NCBI GenBank assembly: GCA_016165875.1
Contig: JABBOT010000022.1
Span: 4,986,844-5,050,843, forward strand
Reading direction: 5' to 3'
DNA length: 64,000 bases
Source of the DNA: Acanthopleura granulata
Lineage: Eukaryota > Mollusca > Polyplacophora > Chitonida > Chitonidae
The translations under genes were made by a program, and so were the position numbers. This document shows positions 1-12,840 of this stretch, one piece after another. A model generated the notes under the pieces. It worked only from the letters and a program-made list of their open reading frames with translations. It was not told the origin of the DNA and ran no database searches. Positions within the stretch are counted from its first letter, which is position 1; the number at the start of each line of letters is the position of its first letter.

Positions 1-73
1 GGACAGGCCAATGAGGTATAAAAACTAATGTGCACGGAATTTATTTTTCCACCTAATTTTGTCATGATCCTAC

Positions 74-2859
74 CTGACTGAGGAGCGGTGTGAGATGGGC
101 CTGACTGTGTGGGTTTTGAGGACTGTGAGGGTAGAGGTGGCCGCAACAGCCCCAGGCTGGGCTGGGTGCTCTCCAGTTTCCTGGCCGGCCGGCTGTTCTG
201 TAGCACTGGGGTAGTCACACCTGACGAACCCTGTGGGGGATAGTGTAAGCGGCCAGAATTGACCCCTGCTGCTTTTCCATGATGATTCATGGAGACTTTG
301 TTATCACTCGTGGGCACCCTGTTATCACTCATGTGCACCCTGTTATCACTCATGGAAATTCCATGTTTCTGATTTGGAGGTGACTGCATGGGACTCTAAA
401 AACAACAAGGAAGATGGGGAGTAAGAAAAGAACAAAATATCAACTAGGAAAACTGTACAATTTCTCAATGCAGTATCTGTACATTAGGCCATCCTTAAAA
501 GTATATTCGTTGGGTGTAGCCCGACTGACCCTTCAAATAGGGGTCTACTCAAAAGTTTTTACTGTTATTTTGATGAAAGTTTGTTTTTTTTTTTCAATAC
601 TTTTCTTTCCATGTTGAACTCCCTGTTCTTCAAGAGCCAGAATAAAAAAGGAATTCCATACTAACCGATTTCTTTTTTTTTTCTCCTAGGGACGGGTTAC
701 ACAAAAAGAACAGTTTAAGGATAGCCTTAGCCATTCCAAAACAGGTCAAATACAATGTGTCAGCAATATTGGTGTAGTTGGTTATTAGTGCAAAAACCTA
801 CTAGGGAAGAAAAAAAGATTTTGCTGTAGTAGAATGGTATACTTTTAACACTTGAATACCTTAATCGGGACATTTTCCCTTCTTTCAATCTTCATTCTTC
901 AGACAATAATCATTTTTATATATTCATCAAATGACAGGTACTACAATATTTTTTCTCCTGTGTTTTCTTTCCACATTAAGACAGAACCAGTGCACAACAG
1001 AGACTAAAGGTGACTTAATTAATAAAATTAAGAAAACACTTTTCTCTTACACCAGGGCCCTCTCAAATCACTATGCAGCTATATGTTAGCTGATTCGGTA
1101 AGGCCTTCAACTCTGTCTAAAATTTTAGAATTTTGACACCTGGCACCGAGCAGGAACTGCCACCATGTTGCATTCCGTGAAGAGTGCACCTGCATACCTT
1201 GCCTTACTGACAAAGTTCTAGGTTAGTCTGACACTGCTGTACCCACCATGAACTGCTCATCCTCAGATTGCTCTGCGATGTCTCCTGGGGGCTCCCTCTG
1301 GGCATGGTCAGACGCACCCTTCCCTACAAGGCCCGATAGCCAGGATGGGGCTATCAGGTCCTTAACTGTGTCTGTCACTCGCCCAAGAAGTGACTAGAAC
1401 AGAGAACACCACGGGTAAGCCCAGTATCAACATAAAACCATTTGCCTGCAAACGTGTACTAGTTCTCAGGAGTTTCTACCACAATACGTGTACACTTCCT
1501 GGGGTTTTTCTAGCCAATTTCTTTTTTAGAAAATCACCTCGAACAAACCAAAAAACTCTTTTCATCATATATGTATCAATATCTCCATTTATTTCATGAA
1601 AACTCAATACAAAATTTGTCTAAAACTGAATTTTCCAATAAGTCTAGTTGTGGTTACCGTAATGAAAAAGTGGCTAGAATGTTTGTCTGCAGCATAAGAC
1701 ACTTTCAGTATATGGGACTTTGAAAGGACTATGAACATGTCTGGCAAAGTACCAGACAGGTATGTCGCCATAATAAGTGATTCCCACTTTTATTCCTGGC
1801 TATCATTAAAAATGTCTTTGCCTGTAACCAGACCATTTCTTCAAAATATAATGTTATCTGTTCAAAGGATGCTTAGGCTCAAATAGCAAGACTTTCCACT
1901 GAATGAATTGTACAATCAATCAATGGGGAGCATCTGGGCATTTGCCAATTACTTGTGTGGCTGCCTTTATGCCTTACTTGAGGTGGTGAAAATATTGTTT
2001 AAATAACATGGCAGTTAGTGCAAAACTGTGTTTGCATGCATTTAAATAAAAAACTGTTCTCTGCCTACTTTCATGATTTACATATGCTCAGTTGACTGTT
2101 TTGTTATTTAACATACTCTGATTTCAAGTTATTATCTGGCCCATGTAAGAATATTACACATTAATGTTCATTTCTGTACATTTTCAATCTCATTTATAAT
2201 CTTGTCATCTGCTTGCCACTGCTGCAGGCATGTGCAGTGCCTAAATGTGTGCGGTTTCAAATTTTTCAACATGGGTCTTCACAAAAGAAAGGCCATTAGT
2301 GCTAGACGACCTAACCTTTTCTGAGGGATGTAGCAGCAGTTATTGCAAATCTACACTGGTTTGATAGCCATCCTGCATCATACAGATGCGTGTTCTTCCC
2401 TTCTATATTCACTGTTAAGTATTTTTTACCCAATGAAGTCAGTGCAATTACACACCATAGCTCAATTCATTCCAGAATATGTAACTGCCAGTAACTTCAG
2501 GTCATTCAGATTCTTGAAATGTTTTTGAATTCGATCATCTTGTTGGAACTACTAACGACTGTCTGGTCTAATTATCTAAGGCACATTCTTTAAAATGACC
2601 TGGTAACGACGTTACAATCCGTCCCATGAGCTAAAAAGGCGTATGATGACTAAAAAACAGATCTCCTTTTCCAGAGACAGATCTATAAATTTCAACACAA
2701 GAATCAACAGACGAACACATCATTGCTTAACAGGCCTGAAGTGTTTAGTACACAAGCACGCGTTCGTCGTCGCGCCATACAAACCTTTCTTCTTTCGTAG
2801 GGTTTGTTTGGTCCATGCGATCTTTTTTGTCTCACTTTTCCAAGTCCATCATTCGACAT
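74..2859 (-). CDS. NUP153: NUP153-like nucleoporin, N-terminal part (3 exons, gene continues past base 1)
   Basis: Three exons are visible on the minus strand. Exon 1 (2859-2785) encodes 25 residues from ATG and contains KVRQKRSHGPNKPY, followed by donor GTTTGT. Exon 2 (1393-1247) encodes 49 residues starting SLLGRVTDTVKDLIAPSWL, donor GTGGGT. Exon 3 (230-74) follows acceptor CCCCCACAG, is Ser/Pro-rich and ends in phase 1 at donor GTAGGA. Exons 1 and 2 are both phase 0, so the frame joins cleanly. A basic start followed at about residue 27 by an amphipathic RVT(D/E)(T/S)VK...P.WL helix is the N-terminal signature of NUP153, the nuclear-basket nucleoporin; that helix helps anchor it to the nuclear envelope. 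The zinc fingers and FG repeats would lie outside the window. The family call rests on the first 45 or so residues. Exon 3 is less certain because this part of the family is poorly conserved, and a small exon between 230 and 1247 could be missed. Confidence 0.75.
300..355. repeat. short tandem repeat, 21-bp unit, about 2.7 copies
   Basis: The unit GTTATCACTCATGTGCACCCT is repeated with one or two changes, inside the presumed second intron of the NUP153-like gene. Confidence 0.8.
1505..1680 (-). repeat. dispersed MITE-like repeat, copy 1
   Basis: The ends form a short inverted repeat (TTTTTCTAGCCAATTTC on the left, GAAAAAGTGGCTAGAA on the right). The reverse complement aligns along most of its length with 22128-22288, sharing blocks such as GTTTTAGACAAATTTTGTAT. 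This suggests a small non-autonomous DNA transposon. It lies in NUP153-like intron 1. Confidence 0.6.
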
Positions 2860-3000
2860 ATTTACTTCCTATATTGTAAAACCGTTCAAGAGTTGTTATC
2901 TTTCTTAAAAACGAGGGAAACACCATGCAACATGCAAGTGTCTCCCGAAGCCTAAGATGGCGGTAAGATTTACTAACGTTTTCATTGGATGAGATGATAC
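2860..3000 (-). promoter_or_regulatory. probable 5'UTR/promoter of the NUP153-like gene, with YY1-type motif
   Basis: Sequence directly upstream of the NUP153-like start codon. It holds AAGATGGCGG at 2954-2963 on the plus strand, matching the YY1 core AANATGGCG often found near housekeeping-gene starts. No TATA box is evident. The same motif runs into a good plus-strand splice donor (GGCG|GTAAGA), so a divergent transcript could start here. The role is inferred. Confidence 0.35.
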
Positions 3001-6000
3001 GGAGCAAAAAGTACTTTCCATACACAGGTGAGTTGTGTCAAGGGGAATAACCAGAGCTGCTTTCGCACAAAGGCGGTTGTGCAGTTCATCTCGTTAAACA
3101 TCATGAGAAAATATACTAATTATTGTTCCCAGTAAGATTTTGTGCACATACAACTGGCGAAAATAGACATTTTAAAACAAACACACAGCTGAAATAACTG
3201 CCCTTCCTAAATATTTAGAATAAAGCATTGGATTCCCCGATTCATCACTGACACAAGCTGTAATTTGAATCTAACTGTTAGTGTACTTAAGATTGTATTT
3301 GTAACATTATTTAAATTGCGATAAAAGTGGTGAGATGTAAGTCTTTAATACACAGTAGACAAAGTTCTACATCCCAACGATCAGAGTTAGCTTATTTTAT
3401 AGATGGAGTACGTAAATATTCTACCGTAACGCAACAGAGTTATCATGAGCGAGTCATTTCAATCAAGTAACATTGCAAAAGTGTGAAGATTTGTCAATAA
3501 ATATAGACCTACAACTTAATTTTCATTTTTTTTTCTCTTTTCCCAGCAATATGTGAAATAAAAACCAAGGAAATCTGAACTAAATAAACAATGTCCGCAT
3601 TGATTTCGATTTTTGGAACATGTAGCAGAAATGCACATAAGAATTAAATATCTTTTCCTCTGATCTTCAGGCCATACGAAATAAATATCAAAATTATCTC
3701 CCTTCCTGCTGACCGCAAACTCTATCGCTAGAGGGCCAAACAATATGGCGGGATAGACGAACAGATGACTTTATGGTAAAGAGATGTATTTTTCCGTTCC
3801 ATAATTTGTAGTTTGGCAGTTTGTTAACGTTTCTTCTAAAAATTCTACAAAGCGGCTGATTTAGATTATGTTGAATCGAAAGTAGGTTTACGGGGCAGAA
3901 ACCCAGAAAGATGTTTATAACGAATTCGGAGCACAGCTAGCTCGTTCCCTTCGTACGTTATCGTGGCACCGGTTCCATAGAAGTTCACTGTGAAAATTTC
4001 ACTACAAATAACAGCTCAAACCCTATCTTACATTTGGTATTAGCAGATTCCTTGAGTTAACCGGATTTTAAAAATAGCAAAGCAAGCGCCGGTAAACCAA
4101 TTTTCAACAGTAATTCAGCCTCCATCTTTATCACCGCATCACCTCCATCTTTATTTCTGTTGTAATCACTGGAAAAAACAAATGCTATAAAATAAAGAAG
4201 ACCCTGTCTGTAATCAGCACGAAGGGTCTTTCAGATGATGTGCACTGTGTTGAAATGTGATTAGCTCTTTTAAGTGGGTTCTCCAATTTATGCCACTTCT
4301 GTGTGTTGATGCTTGTGTATCAATAAGTGACACTCATATTTGAGAATGTGCAATGCTACACTCGCCACCACAGAGCAGCCGTGGTCAAATTAGCTCTCAA
4401 TCATGGTCGAGTGTGCGTTAGTGGCTTTTGAAGTTTGAGAATGAAGATTGAAACATTTCAAAGTAATGCGTTCTTCTTGGTATTTTCAGTTTGCTTATTG
4501 TTTTTGGTGTAAGTTAGTTTGCATGGGTATGCGATTTGCTATGTAGATTCTCAATAAAATGTATATTTAATGTGGTAACCATGAAGCCACTAACTTAAAT
4601 AATAGGCCTTCAAGCAAATTTATCACCTTATTGTGAGAGTTCTGTTGATTTTGTAAAGTTCTTTTGACGTTTGTTAGATTGGATGATACCCTTAGTAGAA
4701 AAATGTAAGTTGGAGTTCACTTAAGCTGTCTGTCATACAGTTACATTTATTTCATGTGAGGGTTATTGAATTTCCACTAAATGGCTAAAAAAATTGCAGA
4801 GCTTTTAAAATTAGTGTACAATGTTAAAATCTGTCTTGAAGATAGGTTTTCAACCAGCCTATGCATCTTTCACCTCAAAACTTATCATTGGCCATTTCCA
4901 GATGTCACACCTTGACCAGCTTGCTTACAAAACCTCACCATGTAATGGGAGACTCAGATTGACCTCAGGGGAGATAAATCAGAGGGGCTCTTTGTATGCT
5001 GAAAGGTTCTTTTTATGTCTGATTTAATAGCGTGGAAAGATACACTATTTCAGATAATGATGAATTTACCTCTTTGTTGGATTTCAGATTTCCAACTGTT
5101 TGGTTGCTCCCCTGCCAGTGGCTTTTGTGAAAGAACATACCAGATCCATGTGGGCAAAAGGCATACGGTAGGTGATTTGTTTGCTAGGGTGTACAAATAA
5201 ACCCTGGGTTTCCTGGGCCTAATGTAACCCCCTGAAGGGAAGTGGGTGTCACTGGTGGAGAAGGGCATCCGCAGCACATAAACCTTAGTTTTTGACAGAT
5301 CATTAATGTTTGAATCCAAACTATTGACAGGTTCAGAATTTGAAATACCATAAATCCACAGATACGTGCTGCACCCTTCTGTAATTTGCAGTGCTTTCTT
5401 TGAGTGGTAGATCACCGAAAAACACCTGTGATTAAACAGTAAGTTGCACGACAAACTCAGGTCAGCCACACGTCATCAGTATAATTATATGAACACTTTG
5501 GATAACCCTGGCCATCTGGTACAGGGTGTATAAGCAAAACATGTAGTGAGTATCAATATGGCTTTGTGGTTTACTGACATAAGATTAGACCGATACACCA
5601 CTCGCTCTGATTTTAATGTCTACGGCAGAGTGAAATAGAGGAAGTTATTCTATCTGCCAGGTAGTGAGCAACTATAAGCTTGAAAAGGAAGAAAAACCCA
5701 AACAATATATTTTTATTATATGAAATGTTTCTCCTTTTCTTTAATAAATATACTTTTTGTGACTAATAGAGTTCTGTTGTTCTCAAGCCTTTTGTGTGCC
5801 ATCTTTGTTTTCTCCTGCGCCGTTCACAGATTGCCACATGCTGTTTACATGCACTGTGTTTGGGCTGAATTAGAACACAAATGTATAAAAGAATTACCCT
5901 GAAATTTCATCTCAACATTTTGTTACCACCCATAATTCTCACCCCTGGTACACAGGTCGTTTTTTTTTAGTTTTTTTACCACAAACCCTCTTGTTGGCAG

Positions 6001-6479
6001 GGCTCCCAGCAGCCTGTTTTTTCCCTATATTTTTGAGGTTTCCCTACTTTTGCCTGTATTTCTCCAAATTTGCCCAATTTTGCCCTATAATCCGTATATT
6101 TTTACCTGATAAAGTCACATATTTTAAAAATTTTGATATCATGTATCACAACTTTAGATACACCGTCCAGCAATACTCTATTCAGTATCTGTGCAGAAAG
6201 TCACTGACTGTCATCTAGAGCCTGTTTCTTAATGTGCGTAACAGGACTACATTGCCATGAACTTTACACCCTTGTCCAGGTGTACATTTTATAACAATGT
6301 ATTCCTTCATCATGAGCATCAGAGCCAGGCTGAAGGGGCTGTTCAGGCTAAAGTTTATCCCCTCCTTTTGAAATTTTTTGGAAGTCGGGAGTGAACTCAG
6401 ACCTAGTCCTCTGAAATAAATATGGGTGGGTGGTGTCTTTTTTTTCCTGTAAGAGCCATGGGGGCAAAAGTGCTCTGCT

Positions 6480-6672
6480 GCTATCTGAATTTCCGGAGCT
6501 TCCCTTGCCTATCAGGCTGGAATAGTAGTTTAACTTCCTCTGCCAGCAAAGGTAAGGCGTTTTTATGAAAAAAATGAAAAGAGAGTAATATTTAATGTAT
6601 TCTGGCTTCCTACAATAATTTTAGTCACCAGAAATCTCCTAAAATGTGTCTCTTTGTTGATTGGAGTCATTA
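6480..6672. repeat. composite dispersed repeat (copy related to 21600-21945)
   Basis: Two blocks, one around GGAATAGTAGTTTAACTTCC and one around GGCTTCCTACAATAATTTTA, recur in altered order at 21775-21940. The shared text is diverged but clear by eye. Family unknown. Confidence 0.45.
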
Positions 6673-7616
6673 AAATCTCCATGCGATAGATGTGGGTTAA
6701 GGATACTGACTGTCACAGGGAAGATCAGGTTCATGGTAGAGGAAGTATTAAGCATCATGTTTCGTTTCAACTTTCTAAAATGCTGGTGTATGGTTTCTTC
6801 AGTGTCAATCATAGATTATAGTTGATATTCATGATATTAATATGCATTCTGTGGAGGTCATAGACATGTACAGGTTAGTTTTAGAATCTAAAGAGAAGTC
6901 TAAATCCAGTATTGCAGGTGTATCTGATTGCATTCACCCAAGTTATACATTGTTGCCTTAGTTAAATCCATATTAGTATTTGTGCATTGTACAGCCCTAT
7001 AGATACCATGTATAAGTACACTTACCAAAGTCATGAACACGATACAAGATTTTCTTTTTGTCGAAAAGGTTGTAGACGTATGAAGCCTGCGTTTAGTTTG
7101 AAGGAAAGCAGTCTAGCTGGCGACAGGTATTAAAAGCCTATTGATTTCTATTTGGGGAAATTGATGACCTGATTTGTGGTAAAGATTTGACTAATAGCCT
7201 GAGCTCTCTTAATGTGTGATAGATAATGTGAATAGAACAGAGCTTTGTGGTCCTGGTTGCCAGGCAGTTAGTAAACAGGTGCTTTCCCCCTGCCACTCTG
7301 TCAATATAGCATTGAAATAGTGTTGACTTTCCCTGTATAGACATATAACTCAGTGAAGTCAATTGATAGTTATAATTGTAGTGAAAAGTCATACTGTTTG
7401 CTAGCTTTACAAAGCTTAAGTGGAATCCACACATGTTTATGACTGTCTATTTATACATGTGGGCAAATACCATTTGATTGTGTGGAAAGGATGGTCAATG
7501 GAGCACTTTATTACAGTGTTCATTTTGAAGTTTATACCTAATTAAAATGTGAGTATATAACAGTATACATTTAGCGTATGATATTTTCAGTGATTATGAT
7601 CATGGTTGCAAAGTGC

Positions 7617-7800
7617 AGTTTTCCCCATATGTGGAGGTCACCTGACCCAAAACCGTTACAGCTGTAATGCTGAAAATTACGGAGTGCAATGGACCCGATA
7701 TGTACTGTACAAAGTGCGAAAAAGCAATATTTCACCACATTTAGAGGTCACATGTTAGGAAACCGTCACAGCTGTAAAGCTGGACATCGCTGAGCGTAGT
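7617..7800 (+). repeat. diverged direct repeat, about 120-bp period, two copies
   Basis: Each copy runs GAGGTCAC...AAACCGT(T/C)ACAGCTGTAA(T/A)GCTG (first near 7637, second near 7751), with matching AAAGTGC text before it. Anonymous intergenic repeat. Confidence 0.55.
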
Positions 7801-8172
7801 TTACCATGAGAATGGAGATTATCCTTTGCTACACTGTATTCATTATGGCTTGTGTTACAGGCTATGGGCAAAGGATCAAAACTGAACTACTTCCATGCTG
7901 ATTTTTAGTAGTAGGCCCATTCTATATGGCACTAGGGTTCAAATCCAGTTTATCCCTTCTCAGTCTTTTCAGTTTTTTCCTCCTTTTTTTTTTATTACCA
8001 TGAAGTTATCAGGGGACTACCAGATGTGGTAAATAAGTGACAGTGTGGACCCCGGCAACGCTGGTGGATAACAGCTTTAATTTTTCTTGCTTTTGTGCTG
8101 AAAGCTTGAAAAGTATAGTGTATGAAAATAATTCTTGCAGGTTTGTAACAAGGAGCAACAGGCAGTATGATT

Positions 8173-8332
8173 GTACACTAGACAAGTCTTTCTTATGGAT
8201 ATACAACTTCTTGGTTTATTAACACGACATTTTGCTAGATACTAACATCGTTATCAAGTGATCACTACATCGAAATGTCGTGTTAATAAACCAAGAAGTT
8301 GTATATCCATAAGAAAAACTTGTCTAGTGTAC
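8173..8332. repeat. fold-back (palindromic) element, 60-bp arms
   Basis: The left arm 8173-8232 and right arm 8273-8332 are reverse complements with one mismatch that I can find, around a 40-base spacer. The arms carry GTACACTAGACAAGT at the outer ends and ACACGACATTT at the inner ends. Possible origins are a fold-back transposon, a MITE or a structured RNA. No transposase is nearby. Confidence 0.85.
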
Positions 8333-9941
8333 TTCCATCCCAACTTCTAAATGCCACTCCAAGAAGTTAGGGAGTATGTTTGGGTTATCATTTTAAGCAG
8401 TATTTAGAGGTGACCTAATTTTTACGTAACTTCCGAGGTAAACTTCAGCCTAATTTGCATATCAGATTTAACATGCAGAGGAAACTGTGTAGGGCCATCC
8501 ACCTAGATACAGCAAATGGAATTTCCTCTGGGGAGATTTGCCCGATTTGGAGAAGAAGATTTCTTAACCTTAACAATGAATTTCAAAATGGCTGCTAAAT
8601 CACGTGACTGGCAGACACTCAACAGACACTAAACCTCAAAAGTTGCTTCATATGTTCATTACCAAGTCTGTGAAGTTTGTATTCTCTGCCTTCAATAATT
8701 TGAGAGATTAGTTTTACAGTTAATGTCTTTTAATGCACGATTAACTCCATGTTGACTTAGCAATGCATTCATCTGCTGGATAGCATTTCTGTTGCTCCTC
8801 TGTCCGTCTGTGCCCTTCGTTCATGTAAAATATCACCGACATCTACACGGATAAAGATGCTATTGTCTTGTGTGGGTGTGTTTTCGGGAATATGATTGAC
8901 AGGCAGACTGAAGGTCCCCCATGGTCACACAAAGTGCTGTGACAATAGACGACAGATAGGACAAGTGCTGAGTGTCCGGCAAGTAGAAGGGCTAACAGTT
9001 TAACCCCTAGTTTTACGTTCAGGACATTATGTCCAAAGAGGTCATAGCAGACTTTATGATAGGCGTTAGCTGAAAGGGTCTCCTCTGTTTGTAAATCCAT
9101 GTGAAAAGATTTGCTTTTTGTGGAAGCAAACTTGTCACTTGTCCACTTGCATTTATTGTGTACTTATTAACAAAGAACTTGACATTTGTGTGACAGGCAT
9201 TATCGATTGGAGTAGCATGAACCTAGAGATTTACTCACTTGTCTACACCCAGCCTTAGCACTGTAACAGAACTGGGTGTGGTCAACACCTTGTAATAACC
9301 TCAGTATGCATACAGTATCAACTCTGTCATAGACAGTATTACAAGTTGTGTTCTCACAAACCTGTGTAGGTGCACGGGTTGTTAACACTGGCTGTCATCA
9401 AGGCTCATTGTTTTGGGAATTTGAGTTCTTGTAAACAACACTGTTAGTAATGGAAGGACAAGGACTTAGGTTTGTCTTATGGACCTAGAGCTGCAGTAGG
9501 TTTTCATGTTTACTCAGTACATTACTGTGAGAGAAAAAAACTGTGTGAGGACTGATTCTGGGTAGCTTTTTCAAATGTACACAAGTTTGGGCAATCATTA
9601 ATGGATATTGATGACAGCAGTGTTTTCTTTTCCTTTTCTGTGATTTGTAATTGATTTGGATTTACAACAGTCACTGGCTGTGTAATCAAAGACCTATGTG
9701 TTGATGGAAGCATTGGCAAGAAGAACAGCGATTGTAGTGGCAAATCAATGCAGCCATCAGCTTGAGTGTACAGCAGTTTGCTTAATAATTCATGCTGACT
9801 CAGCAGGTTGGCTGTACTTCTGGTACGAGCGTACTGACTGATCAAGAAGAATTCATTTTGTGGCAGTATTGGAAATTCATCATTGTTACAGCACACCTGT
9901 CAGTGATCGTTAGGCGTGTTGCACAAAACACACTAAGCATT

Positions 9942-9997
9942 ATGGATCCGCCTTGCGGTCATCTGGTACAACTTGGGGAGTTTGATGAAGCCCGTCT
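9942..9997 (+). CDS. candidate additional alternative first exon (weak)
   Basis: ATG opens MDPPCGHLVQLGEFDEARL and runs 56 bases to a weak donor (CT|GTAACC). It ends in phase 2, the same phase as the eight stronger first exons downstream. The donor lacks G at position +5, so this may be chance or a minor promoter. Confidence 0.25.
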
Positions 9998-10658
9998 GTA
10001 ACCAAAGATGATAGTTATTCATGTTTTTGTGCCATGGATTTCATTCGAGTATAGTCATAAATGCTTTTGAAAAATCCTTGTTTTTGTTTCTGAGCTATCG
10101 GTATGCCAGTTTGGAATGGCAGAGTCGTTCAGAAATCCTTTTTTATGGCTGAGTCATGTCGACTGTTTGAACATGTAGCTTGAGGTATAAATGTTATTGG
10201 GTACTGTGGTAGTAAACCCAGTAGTACACATATGATGGCCTTTCTTTGATTCCTTGACTTTGAAAACTGAACCAAGGGGACCTGAGCCGGTGGTTTACCC
10301 ATTAGCCTGAAGATTAAGCGGACACTTGACCTGCGTGCTGACAGGGTTTAATGGAGAAATGGCTCCAGGTGAGACACCAGACTTACAGGTAGATCAAAGG
10401 CACAAGCAGTTCTGTTGGGGGAAGTCAGAGCAAAGACCCCACAAGGTTTTCTGGGAGCACTGGATCATTTGTAACCAAACTCAGCTTTTAGTCTCTCAGT
10501 TGTAGCTCTCCTGTATGGTTAGGGTCAAGCCTATTAGAAGCCCAATTAGAAGCAACATTGTGTTTTTGTCACGTTTGGCACATCCAGCCCTGCAGACATA
10601 ATTTTCCACAAACACTCACAGCTACTGGTTTTCACACTGACAGGCCTGGTTTACAGTC

Positions 10659-10933
10659 ATGAATCCTTTGCCAGTGAATATGGGGAAGAAGCAACAGACC
10701 CGAAAAAGTCTGTATTCTGGCCTGCAGTATGTTGGCTCTCACATAGTACCAGATGATCATGTGTTGTCTCGTCTATACGCAAACCAGCAAAGCGTTCATG
10801 TGCGATTTGTGTCCCGCACTAAACGGCCTCGTATCCCAACTGTTCGTGAACTGATTGATCAGCTGTCCAAGAAACATGAGCGTTTGTTACGAGAAGAGCT
10901 GGAGCAAGAGAAGAGTGCTGTATCCAGTGACAG
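10659..10933 (+). CDS. alternative first coding exon A of an unrecognised gene (joins 37728)
   Basis: ATG opens 275 coding bases (91 codons plus two bases, phase 2) up to donor GACAG|GTGGGA. An in-frame TGA at 10638-10640 with no acceptor in between supports the ATG as a true start. The product begins MNPLPVNMGKKQQTRKSLYS, is basic, and ends in a charged, probably helical stretch (about residues 65-85) rich in Glu, Lys and Arg. Phase 2 matches the acceptor at 37728, giving a Ser codon (AG+T) at the junction. Joining is inferred from phase; no transcript is visible. A second in-frame ATG occurs at codon 8. I recognise no domain. Confidence 0.6.
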
Positions 10934-12460
10934 GTGGGACATCTGGAAGATGAAAATATTTATTAATTTATTCATTTATTATTTGATTATAGTGTGGAAT
11001 TCTTTTGCATTTACAATAACCATCAACATTATTGTTGGAAAAAAACATAGTGCTGTTAAAGATATATGAGTCATACTGGTGGAATGGTATTTGGGAAGTT
11101 TTGCTATTTTAGATAATCAGGGCCATATCTAGAAAAAAATTGTAGGTTCTGATCCCAAACCTCATAAATACAGCATGACTCTGCATTAATAAGTTTTATA
11201 AAATGCTGTCTGAGGGCATTCAAGTATTTGAAAGACAGATATTTGTATGATACTTAACCTTTTATTGCTATACCATCATATTTATGTTCAATTCGCTTGT
11301 TATTTTTAAAACAGCTTGAATCATTTGGGCGCCTAACAGTTAGGGGGCCCTAAACGTTTTCTAGAACTAAAATGGCTCTAGATATGTCCCTGCTAATAAT
11401 ACAGAAATGAGTAAAAGAATTCAACCCATGTATCTTTCAATCTTGGGGGGAAATGGCTTTCTTGTCATTCCAATGCTGTTTATCCACATTTTCAGTTTGT
11501 TAGCTCTTGGGTGTGAATGGTTTACATGTATATGCAATGAGCGAATTTGTGCATACAAAAATTTTATAACTCAGGTCAGATTGGGCTTTCTAAAAAAAAT
11601 TAGGTTACCAGGAAGGTGAAGAAACACTGAGGTTGCTCAAGTGGGCTAGTAGTGGAAAAAAATAAAGAATATTCAGTTTGCATGGGATTAAATCTCTGGT
11701 TAAGGATAATATAATGTCATAAAATTGAGCATAGCTATGCCCGTTTATTTAAAGATTCTGTTTTAATTTATAATCTCCCATAAATCTGACCTTTCATGAA
11801 TTGTTTCACTAACAAGCCCTCCTGGAGATCAGATTTAGGCAAGCCAGACTTACCAAGCTCTTCAGGTGTAAAAGCTGAGGAAATAGCTTGAGGAAAGCCA
11901 TTTATGAGTGTAGCATCAATTGAGTTCAAATGAAGCAAAACCTAAGTTCTATAATTCTGCATAGCTAAAGAAGAAAAGAAAAGACTGAATATCTTGCCCT
12001 GTAGTCAGCGCATGTAAAAACCTATATAGATGTTGGGCTAAATCAAGCCAATTACCTGACGTGGCCGACTAAGCCTGTGAGCTTTAGATTATGTCTTAAT
12101 TCCGGCTTAGTGAGAAATAGAATTATGGTCATGACAATTGGTTTTGTTGTGTCATTATGCTCTGTGCAAAGCCCCTAGCTATAACACAGTAGCGTGTGCG
12201 TGTTGTTGAAATGGGTTGACACAGTGGAGTGCTGAGATTCTCACTCCAATACTTCAGAGCTCCTGATTTTTGTGGAGGTTAATATCACATCTGAAACACC
12301 TACGTTTTAGCCTATTCACGTGACACACAGCTGTGTGGGGATAGTGCTACCTGTATATGACTCCGTTTAATTAGTTAACAGTTCATGCCTCTTCATGGGA
12401 ACTGAGGTATTTTATACCTATGTTTCATTCATTCTGAGATAGATAACATGTATGTTAGAC

Positions 12461-12559
12461 ACTGTGCCTGTAGCCTTGGGGGAAAAGGATAGAAACTGTG
12501 CTTGTAGCCTAGGGTAAAAGGATAGAAACTGTGCCTGTAGCCTAGGGGGAAAAGGACAG
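12461..12559 (+). repeat. tandem repeat, about 34-37-bp unit, three copies
   Basis: Three copies of an ACTGTGC(C/T)TGTAGCCT...AAAAGGA(T/C)AG unit, intronic between alternative exons A and B. Confidence 0.8.
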
Positions 12560-12840
12560 TTTAATTTGGAGTATTGAGAATTGTGGAATTATTTGAGTTA
12601 CCAGGCTTGAATTGACAGAAGAGCCACAATTTGATAACCAGATCGATAAAAAAGGAGAAATTTCTACCTTGGAGGCAGATTGAGTAAATCTGGTGCCCAT
12701 GTTCTGGCTTCTTTAATATGATGTGATAGTGACAAATAGCAGCATTTACCTGAGTACGTGTACACCTGGCGTCAGCAATGTCTTGATGTGGATTACTGAC
12801 CCACGTTACTTCTTGAGGATGTCAACTTAGCGTGGTCAAT

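Larger units (their letters stand above)
3001..9900. other. intergenic stretch, no supported gene
   Basis: AT-rich sequence between the NUP153-like gene and the alternative-first-exon gene. ORFs here are short, use non-ATG starts or lack homology that I recognise. It holds a weak exon-like segment at 5088-5167 (acceptor ATTTCAG, donor GTAGGT, open in one frame), part of a composite dispersed repeat (6480-6672), a diverged direct repeat (7617-7800) and a hairpin element (8173-8332). Confidence 0.6.

Noticed and set aside
3516..3743. 75-codon minus-strand frame beginning MFGPLAIEF
   Set aside because: No family match recognised and it runs into low-complexity AT-rich sequence; an ATGGCGG-like motif near its start is not enough.
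5088..5167. Exon-like segment with acceptor ATTTCAG and donor GTAGGT
   Set aside because: Open in one frame but only 80 bases, with no partner exon that fits; kept only as a note in the intergenic entry.
5050..5469. 139-codon minus-strand frame
   Set aside because: Starts at GTG, has no recognisable domain and no splice partners; looks random.
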